NCBI RefSeq assembly: GCF_035481615.1
Contig: NZ_JAYKOT010000001.1
Span: 403,825-467,824, forward strand
Direction of reading: 5' to 3'
Length of the DNA stretch: 64,000 bases
Origin: Citroniella saccharovorans
GTDB lineage: Bacteria; Bacillota; Clostridia; Tissierellales; Peptoniphilaceae
How positions within the stretch are numbered: position 1 is the first letter of the stretch; every line of letters starts with the position of its first letter. Position numbers and translations under genes: made by a program. The notes under the pieces were generated by a model. That model ran no database searches and was not told the DNA's origin. It worked only from the letters and a program-made list of their open reading frames with translations. Below, in pieces: positions 1 to 8,059 of the stretch.

Positions 1-14
1 GGGAGGTATCCTAA

Positions 15-488
15 ATGGATAATAATAGTTTATCACATACATCATGGAATTGTAAGTATCATATAGTATTTGCTCCAAAATATAGAAGACAAGTAATATA
101 TGGAAGGTTAAAACAAGATATAGGAAAAATATTAAGGGACTTATGTGATAGAAAAGGAATAAGCATAATAGAAGCAGAATGTTGTCCAGACCATATTCAT
201 ATGTTGTTAGAAATTCCACCGAAATACAGCATATCTCAAACAATGGGCTATTTAAAAGGAAAAAGTAGTTTGATAATATTTGATAGACATGCAAACTTAA
301 AATACAAATACGGAAATAGACATTTTTGGTGCAGAGGATATTATGTAGATACAGCAGGAAAAAATGCGAAAAAAATACAAGAATATATAAAAAATCAATT
401 AAAAGAAGATTACATGGCAGACCAAATAAGCATTAAAGAATTTGTAGACCCGTTTACGGGAGAGCAAGTAAACAAAAGCAAAAAGTAA
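15..488 (+). CDS. tnpA: IS200/IS605-family transposase TnpA (Y1 HUH)
   Basis: A 157-residue single-strand DNA transposase, the usual length for the family. The HUH metal-binding motif is H60-I-H62 and the catalytic tyrosine is probably Y124 in YIKNQ, with Q128 as the helper residue. Proteins of this family cut and rejoin the two ends of the element as single strands, recognising hairpins near the ends. A GGAGG ribosome site precedes the ATG. No TnpB or IscB partner is present, so this is an IS200-like single-gene element. The left end lies at or before the window edge and cannot be judged. The reading frame is intact, so activity is possible. Confidence 0.95.
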   Translation: MDNNSLSHTSWNCKYHIVFAPKYRRQVIYGRLKQDIGKILRDLCDRKGISIIEAECCPDHIHMLLEIPPKYSISQTMGYLKGKSSLIIFDRHANLKYKYGNRHFWCRGYYVDTAGKNAKKIQEYIKNQLKEDYMADQISIKEFVDPFTGEQVNKSKK

Positions 489-610
489 GGTGCTTTAGCA
501 CCAGCTGTGAAAATTGGTGCACGAGAAAGAAAGTTCGAAGCATGAAATGCTGCCGGTAACAGCCCCTTATAGGGGCAAAACAAACCACCGGCTTAGCCGG
601 TGGTTATGAT
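489..610 (+). repeat. IS200-type right end with hairpins
   Basis: The non-coding tail after the transposase contains two hairpins. One is at 562-576 (GCCCC/GGGGC). The other is a perfect 10-bp stem with a 3-base loop at 583-605 (AACCACCGGC, loop TTA). Subterminal hairpins of this kind are the recognition structures of IS200/IS605 elements. The exact cleavage site is not determinable without an empty-site comparison. The stem may also terminate transcription. Confidence 0.7.
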
Positions 611-643
611 TTAATTTAAACTAAAAATATTTTTTAGTATTAA

Positions 644-1306
644 CTATTCATATTTTCTTAATAGGTCTACTTCTATATCTAACATATGGTCACAGGCTAC
701 TTTAAAGAATCTTGTAAGTCTAATTATTTCCTCAAAATCTCTTTCAGGAATTTCGTATAAAAATGCTCCATTTTTATCCCTATTTGAAAATACCAATTCT
801 CTATTTTCAAAGATTTTAATAAATCTACCATTTTCTTTTCCTTCAAAAGCTATAAGTGCTTTTTCACCGGGATTGTCATAGGAAACGTCATTATTATTTT
901 TTTTCTTTAATTTGATATTTTCACTACTTAATATATCTTTAACTGCTGAGAAATAACCTTCTATAAATATAGTTCTATTTTTGTATAATTCTTCTGCTTT
1001 TTTATCTAATTTTTCATTTCTATTAAGATTAAAGGAAGAAAAATTTTTAGGATATTGCACAAAATTCAAATCATCTATGTCAGCTACAGCTAAAAAAATA
1101 TTGTAATCTTCATTAGTGTCATTCTTATCGAAAAAACGACCTTCTTTGCTGTCATCTTCGCTTTTTTTATTTTGAGTCTCATTTAAAGCATCTACTTTAC
1201 TTATGCTGGGATTTGTTTCACTTCCTGCTGCCTTAGTATCAGGATTTGAACAGGCACTTAAAAGTAAAAGTATAGATAGAAAAGAGCTTAATAATATTTT
1301 TTTCAT
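644..1306 (-). CDS. Hypothetical lipoprotein
   Basis: A 220-residue protein with a type II signal peptide: basic start MKK, a leucine-rich core, and lipobox LSAC with the lipidated cysteine at C19. It is therefore expected to be anchored on the outer face of the membrane. After the lipobox comes a low-complexity Ser/Asn/Glu linker, then a charged, mostly soluble domain (roughly residues 65-220) that I do not recognise. The start has a strong AAGGAGG site on the minus strand. It lies 56 bases downstream of a 53-residue gene on the same strand and may be cotranscribed with it. No function is assigned. Confidence 0.8.
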   Translation of the reverse strand: MKKILLSSFLSILLLLSACSNPDTKAAGSETNPSISKVDALNETQNKKSEDDSKEGRFFDKNDTNEDYNIFLAVADIDDLNFVQYPKNFSSFNLNRNEKLDKKAEELYKNRTIFIEGYFSAVKDILSSENIKLKKKNNNDVSYDNPGEKALIAFEGKENGRFIKIFENRELVFSNRDKNGAFLYEIPERDFEEIIRLTRFFKVACDHMLDIEVDLLRKYE

Positions 1307-1362
1307 TGTTATTCCTCCTTAAGTAAAATATTATTTTCTTTTTCTTTTCCAAATTTTTTCTT

Positions 1363-1524
1363 TTAGTATCCACCGCCTCCTCTGAACTTATTTCTCATTC
1401 TCATATTTGAGTCGTTTAAATTTGCTTCTTCTCCTCTTACTCTATCATCATCTAAAGAGGATTTTTTAGGATTTTTTTTATTGTTATCTTTTTTTTTCTT
1501 CAAAAAATCAAATAGTTTGCACAT
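1363..1524 (-). CDS. Small basic protein with GGGGY C-terminus
   Basis: A 53-residue protein. The start at 1524 is chosen because AGGAGGT (complement of 1531-1537) sits 6-7 bases upstream; the frame extends further 5' but without a ribosome site. The N-terminal third is lysine-rich (LKKKK followed by more Lys/Asn), the middle is acidic, and the protein ends in RGGGGY. No signal peptide or membrane segment is seen. It precedes the lipoprotein gene on the same strand. The family is not recognised; composition and ribosome site support a real small gene. Confidence 0.6.
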   Translation of the reverse strand: MCKLFDFLKKKKDNNKKNPKKSSLDDDRVRGEEANLNDSNMRMRNKFRGGGGY

Positions 1525-1673
1525 ATTTCTACCTCCTAAAGACTTTATCTTATTAATATTATACCCAATTTTATATTTCTTAATCAGTAAATTAAAAATA
1601 ATTGCAAAAAAAAACACAAAATATAATATTATAACTCAATCACACCAAGCGATTATATATATAATTTCTTTAC

Positions 1674-1702
1674 TTTAAATATATCCTGGTATTTTGTATA
1701 AT
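1674..1702 (+). promoter_or_regulatory. Predicted sigma-A promoter for the methyltransferase gene
   Basis: A perfect -10 TATAAT at 1697-1702 is preceded after 17 bases by TTTAAA (1674-1679), a partial match to the -35 consensus. It lies about 30 bases before the ATG of the methyltransferase. The same TTTAAA-17-TATAAT layout recurs at 4510-4538. Confidence 0.5.
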
Positions 1703-1733
1703 GAGATTAAGAGTAATCTAATGGAGGGAATTT

Positions 1734-2618
1734 ATGGAAACTTTTTGGTCTACAAATGTTCAAGGGGTTAAAACTTTATTTTTGTCTAGAAGTTTAAGGT
1801 TTAAGGATGGATTTTTTAAGGATTTTGAAAATATATTTAATATTGATAAGGATAAAAAGGTAAAAATATTAGAACTTGGGTGCGGGCCTGGTGCTCTTAT
1901 ACACAGGCTTTCTGAAGTTTATCCAAATGCTAGCTTGTATGGCCTTGATAGGGATAGAAATTTTATTGATTTTGCAAATGAATTTGTAGTTTCTGGTAAG
2001 TTTTTCTTAGATGATTTGGAAGACTTATATTTTAAAGAAAATGATTTTGATATTGTTATTTCCTATACTCTAGCTGAACATATAGACCCAGATTGTCTTT
2101 TGTCTATTCAAGAAAAATTATTAAAAAAGGGCGGCAAAATGATAATCATGTCTGTTTTGCATTCTTCCAACGATATTTTAAATTATGTAAAACTTGACAA
2201 AAACTTAGAAGATGAAGAGGAAAAAGTTTGGGAAAGATTAAGAGATGTTCATTTTCCAGATCTTAAAGAAGAAGGGGTTAGAAAGTTTAATTTAAGTGAA
2301 GCTGAGCTTTTTAAAAAAATAAGGGAATTTTCTTTTAAAGATATAAGCATTAACAACGTTTTTACTAGGATATGTCCAGATGATGATGAAGTTAGTGAGG
2401 AACTAGCAAATTTAATCTTTGATACAAAAAAGATTTCTCAGGAGGAAATTTTAGAAAGGCTTTATAGGGACGATTATATAACAGACGATGAGGCAGAACT
2501 TCTTTTTGATAATTTGGATAAGAGGCTTGAAATTAGAAAAGAAGAATATGAAAATAAAGAGAAGATTTTTGATAGGGAGATAGTTTTAACTAGCGTTATA
2601 TGTGCAACTAGAAAATAA
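1734..2618 (+). CDS. Class I SAM-dependent methyltransferase
   Basis: A 294-residue protein with a Rossmann methyltransferase core. Motif I is ILELGCGPG (about residues 45-53), followed by an acidic residue after the next strand (GLDRD) and the DIVISYTLAEH motif IV region. The C-terminal 120 residues are charged and helical and probably define the substrate, which cannot be read from sequence. A GGAGGG site precedes the ATG. It starts a four-gene run with an orphan PTS-like protein, a nitrilase-family enzyme and a small membrane protein. The shared process is unknown. Confidence 0.8.
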   Translation: METFWSTNVQGVKTLFLSRSLRFKDGFFKDFENIFNIDKDKKVKILELGCGPGALIHRLSEVYPNASLYGLDRDRNFIDFANEFVVSGKFFLDDLEDLYFKENDFDIVISYTLAEHIDPDCLLSIQEKLLKKGGKMIIMSVLHSSNDILNYVKLDKNLEDEEEKVWERLRDVHFPDLKEEGVRKFNLSEAELFKKIREFSFKDISINNVFTRICPDDDEVSEELANLIFDTKKISQEEILERLYRDDYITDDEAELLFDNLDKRLEIRKEEYENKEKIFDREIVLTSVICATRK

Positions 2619-2648
2619 ACTTAGCTTCATTTAAAATGGAGGCAAAAT

Positions 2649-3482
2649 ATGAAAATATATAAATATCTTGAAAAAAATCTAATCTTCTTAGATAAGGATT
2701 TTAAGTCCAAGGAGGAGATTAGTAGTGAAATTATAGATATGATTTATAAAATCGATAGTAGAACAGATAAGGAGCTTTTATTAAAAGATATTATTGATAG
2801 GGAAAAAATTGCTTCAACTTCTTTTGGCAAAGATATTGGAATTTTCCACGCAAAAAGTTCTGGTGTAAAGAGAGTGTTTTTAGCTTTTTATAGGTTAAAG
2901 GAGCCTTACCTCTTTCCAAAAGATGAAAATAAAACAAAGTTAATTTTCTTTATAGGAATTCCAAGCGATAAAAAAGATGAACATTTAGAGATTTTAGCAG
3001 AGTTTTCTAGAAATGTCTTAGATGAAAATTTTTTAAAATCTCTTATGGAAGAAGATGACAAGGACAAGATTATAGAACTTTTCAAAAATAGGGAAATGGA
3101 CTTTAGGGATGTTGAAGAGAATAAAAAGAACGGATATGCTCTTGCTCTTCTTAGCTGTCCAAGTGGTATGGTCTATAATTTTATAGCTGAAGAAGTTTTA
3201 AAAAAACTGGCAAGTGAAAAAAGTGTTGGGCTTGAAGTTTACTTAAGGAAGGATTTTCAAAATATAACGAGGGAAACAATTGAAAATGCTGATTTTGTTA
3301 TTGTTGCAAATAAAAGTCTTTCTTCATATCCTAGGCTTTGTGGAAAGAAAGTTATTTTTGGAAAGATTGAAGATTTAATAGAAAACCCTGAAAAATATTT
3401 ATTCCCAGAGGGGCTATCTATCTACAAGGAAGATAAAACTTCTTTGATGGATGCATTTAAGATATTTAGGAGGAAAAAATAG
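2649..3482 (+). CDS. Orphan PTS EIIA-EIIB (fructose/mannitol-type) fusion
   Basis: A 277-residue protein of two phosphotransferase domains. Residues 1-150 resemble EIIA of the fructose/mannitol family, with the phosphorylatable histidine at H67 in GIFHAK. Residues 160-277 resemble fructose EIIB, with the phosphocysteine at C170 in LLSCPSG. In classical systems EIIA passes phosphate to EIIB and then to sugar carried by EIIC. No EIIC is encoded here or nearby, so a regulatory role, or partnership with an EIIC elsewhere, is more likely. The stop overlaps the start of the next gene, indicating translational coupling. Domain assignment is by motif only. Confidence 0.7.
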   Translation: MKIYKYLEKNLIFLDKDFKSKEEISSEIIDMIYKIDSRTDKELLLKDIIDREKIASTSFGKDIGIFHAKSSGVKRVFLAFYRLKEPYLFPKDENKTKLIFFIGIPSDKKDEHLEILAEFSRNVLDENFLKSLMEEDDKDKIIELFKNREMDFRDVEENKKNGYALALLSCPSGMVYNFIAEEVLKKLASEKSVGLEVYLRKDFQNITRETIENADFVIVANKSLSSYPRLCGKKVIFGKIEDLIENPEKYLFPEGLSIYKEDKTSLMDAFKIFRRKK

Positions 3483-4183
3483 TGAAATTTTTTATACCTG
3501 TTATTGATAGAAAAAATAGTATAGATGATTATTTGAACGAAATTTTAGAGAAAATCCATGAGGGATCTGAAAAATCTTGCGATTTAGTAATTTTTGGAGA
3601 GGCAATTCTCCAAGGTTTTGATTCACTTAATTTTGATTATAAAAATGATATTGAAATTTCTCTTGGAGAATCTTCTAGAGAGATTGCCATTTTAAAAAAA
3701 GCCTGCAATGATTATAAGATTGGACTTGGATTTGGCTATTATGAAAATTTTAAGGGAGCTATTTATTCTTCTTATATGGTTATATCTGACAAGGGAGAAA
3801 CTATCTTAAATTATAGGAGAAGGTCTCCCGGCTGGAAGGAAGCTTACGCAAATAAGGATTATAGGGAAGGAAGTAGTTTTTTAACTTTTGAATATAAAAA
3901 TAAAAGCTTTTTAACCCTGATCTGTGGTGACTTTTTTACAGATGAATTTTTGGAGGATATTTCTTCATATTATACAGACTATCTTTTGTGGCCAGCCCAC
4001 TTAGATTTTAGCTTGGATGTTTGGAAAGAGGAAAAAAAGTTTTATTTAGAAAGAACTGAAATTGTACCTATGAAGACTATTTTTGTAAATTCATTAAAGG
4101 ATAGACCTACTTCTTCCTTTGTCTCTTACCACGGGAAAATCTTAGGAGAAAATAATAAAATGGATTTAATTTATGAGGACTAA
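3482..4183 (+). CDS. Nitrilase/carbon-nitrogen hydrolase family protein
   Basis: A 233-residue protein starting at a GTG that overlaps the previous stop (TAGTG), with AGGAGG a few bases upstream. The fold is indicated by two members of the Glu-Lys-Cys catalytic triad: E40 in IFGEAILQG and C148 in LICGDFF. The usual lysine motif (YRK.H) reads YRRRSPGWKE, so the lysine is displaced (K119) or replaced by arginine. The family cleaves nitriles or amides; the substrate is unknown. It is short compared with typical members (260-300 residues). Confidence 0.7.
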   Translation: MKFFIPVIDRKNSIDDYLNEILEKIHEGSEKSCDLVIFGEAILQGFDSLNFDYKNDIEISLGESSREIAILKKACNDYKIGLGFGYYENFKGAIYSSYMVISDKGETILNYRRRSPGWKEAYANKDYREGSSFLTFEYKNKSFLTLICGDFFTDEFLEDISSYYTDYLLWPAHLDFSLDVWKEEKKFYLERTEIVPMKTIFVNSLKDRPTSSFVSYHGKILGENNKMDLIYED

Positions 4184-4184
4184 T

Positions 4185-4514
4185 ATGAAAACTACTGACA
4201 TAGATAAGAAAAAGCAAGATGAAAAGAAACCTAGAGGCGATTTAAGACGTGAAAAAAAGATATATTTGGAAAAGGATAATCCTAGACAAAATCTAAGTTT
4301 TATTCTTATGATTGTATCTTTTATTCTTTTTATTTATTCAACTTATGGGATTAAAAAGACTTTCTATCAGGATGCTTTCTTTATTCTTTTTATGGCTTTT
4401 GCCAGCCTAGATGTTTTCTTTAAAAAATCTATGAAAAATAAAAAAGTCTATCTTTATATTAATCTTTTTATAAGTATTCTATATATAGCTTTTGTAATAC
4501 TTAAAGCTATTTAA
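4185..4514 (+). CDS. Small membrane protein, three predicted TM helices
   Basis: A 109-residue protein. I choose the ATG at 4185 (GAGGA site, just after the previous stop) over the in-frame ATG at 4173. The first 30 residues are highly charged (Lys/Asp/Arg-rich) and probably cytoplasmic, followed by three hydrophobic helices (SFILMIVSFILFIYS, AFFILFMAFASLDVF, and a C-terminal LYINLFISILYIAF). The family is unknown. It closes the methyltransferase-PTS-nitrilase gene run. Confidence 0.65.
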   Translation: MKTTDIDKKKQDEKKPRGDLRREKKIYLEKDNPRQNLSFILMIVSFILFIYSTYGIKKTFYQDAFFILFMAFASLDVFFKKSMKNKKVYLYINLFISILYIAFVILKAI

Positions 4515-4538
4515 AATTATTTATATATTTGATATAAT
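4510..4538 (+). promoter_or_regulatory. Predicted promoter for the SH3 lipoprotein gene
   Basis: TATAAT at 4533-4538 is preceded with 17-base spacing by TTTAAA at 4510-4515, the same layout as the promoter at 1674-1702. The ATG follows at 4560 with an AGAGGTGG ribosome site. Confidence 0.5.
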
Positions 4539-4559
4539 TTAGATAAAGAGGTGGATTAA

Positions 4560-5247
4560 ATGTTTAAATTTATTAAAAGTCTTTTTCCTATAATCGCTAT
4601 AAGTGTAATTTTATCAGCTTGCAGCATGGTAGAGGATATAAAAGTTGATGATTCTGAAAATATAAATATTAAAGTTAATCTAATAGATAAAAATGAACTT
4701 ATTAAAACAGATGAAACATTTATGGAGAGGGAAAAAGAAGTAGAAAAAGAAAAGAAAGAGAAAAAAGACGCCGAAGAAAAGAAGAAGGCTGACGAAAAAG
4801 AAACTTTCTATGGAGAAAAATAAGAAAAAATATTCTGTTTCTGAAGGTCCTCTAAATGTTAGAAAGGAAGCTTCTAGTGATTCTGAGTTAATGGGACAGT
4901 TACAAACAGGAGATGTTATTGAAGCTTTGGAAGAAAAAGAAGTAGCTGGCGAGGCCTGGGTTAAATTTTCTAAGGACGATTTAAGCGGCTGGGTTTCAGT
5001 TAAGTACCTTTCAGTAGATATTGGAATAAGCCCAATAGCTACTTACAAAATTGTAATACCTGACTTAAATGTAAGAAAAGAACCAAAAACTGATTCTGAT
5101 GTACTAACTACTCTTGGATACTGGCAATCTGTTGATGTTTTTGAAAAAATTACCAATGAAAATGGAGAAGTTTGGCTTAAAATAAAATCAGCAGGCTCTA
5201 GTGATGGCTTTGGATATATTTTATCTGATATGGCAGTTGAAGAATAA
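4560..5247 (+). pseudogene. Lipoprotein with two bacterial SH3 domains, frameshifted
   Basis: Two overlapping frames together make one sensible protein. The first (4560-4823) has a signal peptide with lipobox LSAC and a Lys/Glu-rich linker, then stops. The second (4810-5247) encodes two SH3_3-type domains, each with the LNVRKE motif (residues about 13-65 and 75-145 of that frame), but has no export signal of its own. Removing one A from the five-A run at 4816-4820 joins them in frame. SH3_3 domains usually bind peptidoglycan, so an exported fused product is the reasonable form. Natural slippage, mutation or sequence error are all possible. The stop overlaps the start of the response regulator. 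Confidence 0.7.
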
Positions 5248-5921
5248 TGGATAGGATTTTAATTGTTGAAGATGACGAGGATATAAACAATTTAATTAGA
5301 GATTTTTTATTAAAAGATGGATATGAGATCTTCCAAGCTTTTTCTGGAACAGAAGGCCTTTTTTATTTGGACAAGGGAATTGATCTATTTATCTTAGACC
5401 TTATGCTACCTGGAATTTGCGGAGAAGATTTTATTTTAAAGGTTAGGGAAAAGTCTTCTTCTCCAATTCTTGTAGTTTCAGGAAAAGTTGATGTTATGGA
5501 TAGGGTTAATGTTTTGGAACTCGGAGCGGACGACTTTTTACTGAAACCTTTTGAAATGATTGAACTTAGGGCAAGAGTTAAGGCACTTCTAAGAAGAAAT
5601 GATAGTATTTTGAAAACAGACGATGAGATACTTGAAATTAAAAATTTAAAACTCAATATTTCAAGTGGAGAAGCTTTTTATAATGATGAAAAACTGGATC
5701 TTACTTTTTCGGAATTTAAAATTCTTAGGGAGTTTGTAAAAGCAAATGGAGCAATCATTTCAAGAGACAGTCTATATGAGCTTATATGGGGAAGTGAAAT
5801 TGGAGGATTTGACAACTCTATTTCTGTTCACATATCAAATTTAAGACAAAAACTTAAAAAGGCCTCTGGGGAAGATTTGATTGTAACCGTTTGGAAGAGA
5901 GGCTATAGACTAAAAATTTAA
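5247..5921 (+). CDS. OmpR/PhoB-family response regulator
   Basis: A 224-residue two-component regulator. The receiver domain (1-118) has acidic pocket D9/D10, phosphoacceptor D51 in FILDLMLPG, and the conserved lysine in LLKPF. A winged-helix DNA-binding domain (128-224) ends with the typical WKRGYRL. The start ATG overlaps the previous stop (TAATG). The probable partner kinase is at 8060-8956, after an ABC transporter. This set (regulator, exporter, kinase) resembles the systems by which Firmicutes sense and expel antimicrobial peptides. That role is inferred from gene arrangement. Confidence 0.92.
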   Translation: MDRILIVEDDEDINNLIRDFLLKDGYEIFQAFSGTEGLFYLDKGIDLFILDLMLPGICGEDFILKVREKSSSPILVVSGKVDVMDRVNVLELGADDFLLKPFEMIELRARVKALLRRNDSILKTDDEILEIKNLKLNISSGEAFYNDEKLDLTFSEFKILREFVKANGAIISRDSLYELIWGSEIGGFDNSISVHISNLRQKLKKASGEDLIVTVWKRGYRLKI

Positions 5922-5947
5922 TAATGAAGTTTTTCTTTAAAAATTAA

Positions 5948-5973
5948 ATGCTAAGATTATTTTATCTTAGCAT
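5948..5973 (+). terminator. Stem-loop, first copy of a duplicated terminator
   Basis: ATGCTAAGAT/ATCTTAGCAT form a hairpin directly after the response regulator. It lacks a long T run here. A copy differing by one base lies at 6172-6197, where a T run follows. The two copies flank the palindromic element at 5983-6154. Confidence 0.6.
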
Positions 5974-5982
5974 CAGAGTGTA

Positions 5983-6154
5983 GACAAAATCCAAAAACGC
6001 TTATCCGACTGCAGAAAATGAGAAATTCTAAATCTCATAATCCTGTAAATCGATAGCTCGCTAACGCTCAAACAGTTTGGTTTACGGGCGGATTATTTCA
6101 ATTTGAATTTCTTACAATTTCTTTCGTATGGAGCGCTAGCTTTTGGATTTTGCC
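5983..6154. repeat. Long imperfect palindrome (MITE-like element or structured RNA)
   Basis: Outer arms GACAAAATCCAAAA (5983-5996) and TTTTGGATTTTGCC (6141-6154) are inverted repeats with one mismatch. Inside, 6010-6047 pairs imperfectly with 6081-6125 (for example GAAATTCTAAAT against AATTTGAATTTC, and TGTAAA against TTTACG). The centre, around CGATAGCTCGCTAACGCTC, is comparatively GC-rich. No protein-coding frame is apparent. The whole is bracketed by two copies of a 26-bp terminator. It could be a non-autonomous mobile palindrome or a folded RNA. No second copy was found in the window. Confidence 0.55.
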
Positions 6155-6171
6155 ACTTTTTAAGCAAGATG

Positions 6172-6202
6172 ATGCTAAGGTTATTTTATCTTAGCATTTT
6201 TT
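6172..6202 (+). terminator. Rho-independent terminator, second copy
   Basis: ATGCTAAGGT/ATCTTAGCAT stem-loop (6172-6197) followed by a T run to 6202. It is nearly identical to the hairpin at 5948-5973. It should end transcription coming from the response regulator gene. The remaining 170 bases before the next gene are very AT-rich; TATAAT at 6327-6332 is a possible -10 for the ABC genes, without a clear -35. Confidence 0.7.
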
Positions 6203-6372
6203 ATATTGAGTATTTTTTCTTTTTTTTAAAAGTAGCCTTATTAAAAGTTTAAAAAGTATAAATAATTATTAAGAAATCTTTATATATTTTTTATGAATTA
6301 TAAATCTTTTTTCTAAAAATATTTTATATAATAATCTTGTAATAAAAAGATATAAAAATCAAGGAGGTAAAA

Positions 6373-7152
6373 ATGATTAGTTATATTAAAAGTGAGCTAT
6401 TTAGAGCTAAAAAAACGAAGGCGTTCAGATATTTAATTCTTGCAGTAGCAATTTTCGTGCCTTTAATTATAACTCTATCTGCAACAAATACTAAATTTGA
6501 TATTGATTATTATTCAGGTGCGGGTGAACTTGCTATAGGATTTGGAACAATTGTCGTTTCATGTATTGCTTTATTCTTTATATTTAAAAACAAGGACACA
6601 AAAACACAGATTATTGGCTATGGAATAAAAAAGGAAAAACTTTACTGGTGGGATTTTATTACTTACAATTTAATCGTTGCAATATTAGCTTTAATAATTA
6701 TGCTAGTTTTAATTGTGCTAAGCTTTCCACTTGGAGCCATTTTTAAAGCAGTTCATACTGACACTGGAATGTATGCCTTTATAAAAACTGTTTTAGTTAG
6801 CCTTTTGCTTCAAATAAATGTAAACTCTGTTTTATATGGACTCGCATATTTATTTAATAAACCTTTTGGAGGTATTTTAATGAATTATGCTGCTTTTGAT
6901 TTAATTTTAAGAGTTTTATTTATTATATCGGGGGAAAAATATAGTATGTTAATTTTAAAGATTGGGGATTATCTTCCTACTCATATACTAAACCAAGTTG
7001 CAAATAGAGTTTTATATGAGGAACCAATATTTAGTAAAGCTATAGCAGCGTCTGGATATAAAATTGGAAATATAATTTTATCTTTTGTAATCTGTTTTGC
7101 TATTAGCCATTTTTTAGGACTATTGGCATTTAAAAAGAGAGAACTTTTATAG
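6373..7152 (+). CDS. ABC-2 type transporter permease
   Basis: A 259-residue integral membrane protein with about six hydrophobic helices, the size and pattern of ABC-2 permeases of the bacitracin/lantibiotic-immunity type. The strong site AAGGAGG precedes the ATG. It sits just before its ATPase gene and a histidine kinase, so the three probably form one operon with the regulator upstream. The substrate is unknown; export of, or protection against, cell-envelope antimicrobials is the usual role of such sets. Confidence 0.8.
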   Translation: MISYIKSELFRAKKTKAFRYLILAVAIFVPLIITLSATNTKFDIDYYSGAGELAIGFGTIVVSCIALFFIFKNKDTKTQIIGYGIKKEKLYWWDFITYNLIVAILALIIMLVLIVLSFPLGAIFKAVHTDTGMYAFIKTVLVSLLLQINVNSVLYGLAYLFNKPFGGILMNYAAFDLILRVLFIISGEKYSMLILKIGDYLPTHILNQVANRVLYEEPIFSKAIAASGYKIGNIILSFVICFAISHFLGLLAFKKRELL

Positions 7153-7161
7153 GAGGCTAAT

Positions 7162-8058
7162 ATGACTAATGTAATTAAGACAGTAAATTTAACTAAAAAG
7201 TTTAAGGATACAATGGCTGTAGATAATATTTCACTTGAAATTGAAAAAGGAGATATATATGGAATTGTCGGCCCAAATGGAGCAGGAAAATCAACCCTAC
7301 TAAAACTTATCACAGGAGTTTCAACTCCTAGCTCTGGAGAAATTGAACTTTTTGAATCAAAGGATCTTGAAAAAGGTAGAAAAAGAATGTCAGCTATCTT
7401 AGAAAACCCAACTCTTTTTAAAGATATGACCGCTCTAGATAATCTTGAGTATTTTAGGATTCAAAGAAATGTTCCTGAAAGAAGTAAGATTTTTGAAGCA
7501 CTTGAAACAGTTGGCTTAGATCCTTCTTCTAAAAAGAATGTTGGAAAATATTCTGTTGGTATGAAGCAAAGACTTGCTATTGCTCTTGCCCTTATTACAA
7601 ATCCAGAAATTATGATATTAGATGAGCCAATAAGCGGAATTGATCCAAAGGGAATATATGAAATTAGAAATCTAATTAAAAAACTTGCCCTTGAAAATGG
7701 AGTTACTTTTATTATTTCTTCTCATCTTTTATCAGAACTTTCAAATACTGTTACCAAATTTTTAGTTATAGATAATGGGAAAAAGATTAAAGAAATGACC
7801 ATTAAACAATTATATGATGAAACATCAAATCATATTATTTTAGAAACTTCTGACAATAGCAAAGCTATGGCTTTGATTGAAGAAAAGTTTAAATATGGCG
7901 TTAGTGCATCTGAAAATAATTCAGTAAAGGTTTTAAATGCAGGAGACGATATAAGTAGAATTATTGCATTTTTAGTAGAAAACAAGATTGATGTTTTAAA
8001 CGCTAACAAAACTCATCAAAACCTTGAAGATTATTATATGAATTTGGTTGGAAGATAA
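7162..8058 (+). CDS. ABC transporter ATP-binding protein
   Basis: A 298-residue ATPase with Walker A GPNGAGKST, signature YSVGMKQR (the LSGGQ position, somewhat diverged as is common in this subfamily), Walker B MILDEPISGID, and switch histidine in SSHLL. A C-terminal 80-residue extension is typical of ABC-2 exporter ATPases. It is separated by 9 bases from the permease stop, with an AGGAGG site, and energises the permease at 6373-7152. Confidence 0.93.
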   Translation: MTNVIKTVNLTKKFKDTMAVDNISLEIEKGDIYGIVGPNGAGKSTLLKLITGVSTPSSGEIELFESKDLEKGRKRMSAILENPTLFKDMTALDNLEYFRIQRNVPERSKIFEALETVGLDPSSKKNVGKYSVGMKQRLAIALALITNPEIMILDEPISGIDPKGIYEIRNLIKKLALENGVTFIISSHLLSELSNTVTKFLVIDNGKKIKEMTIKQLYDETSNHIILETSDNSKAMALIEEKFKYGVSASENNSVKVLNAGDDISRIIAFLVENKIDVLNANKTHQNLEDYYMNLVGR

Positions 8059-8059
8059 G

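Noticed and set aside
1481..1678. Plus-strand open frame of 65 codons
   Set aside because: Antisense to the 53-residue gene; hydrophobicity comes from the AT-rich composition and no ribosome site is present.
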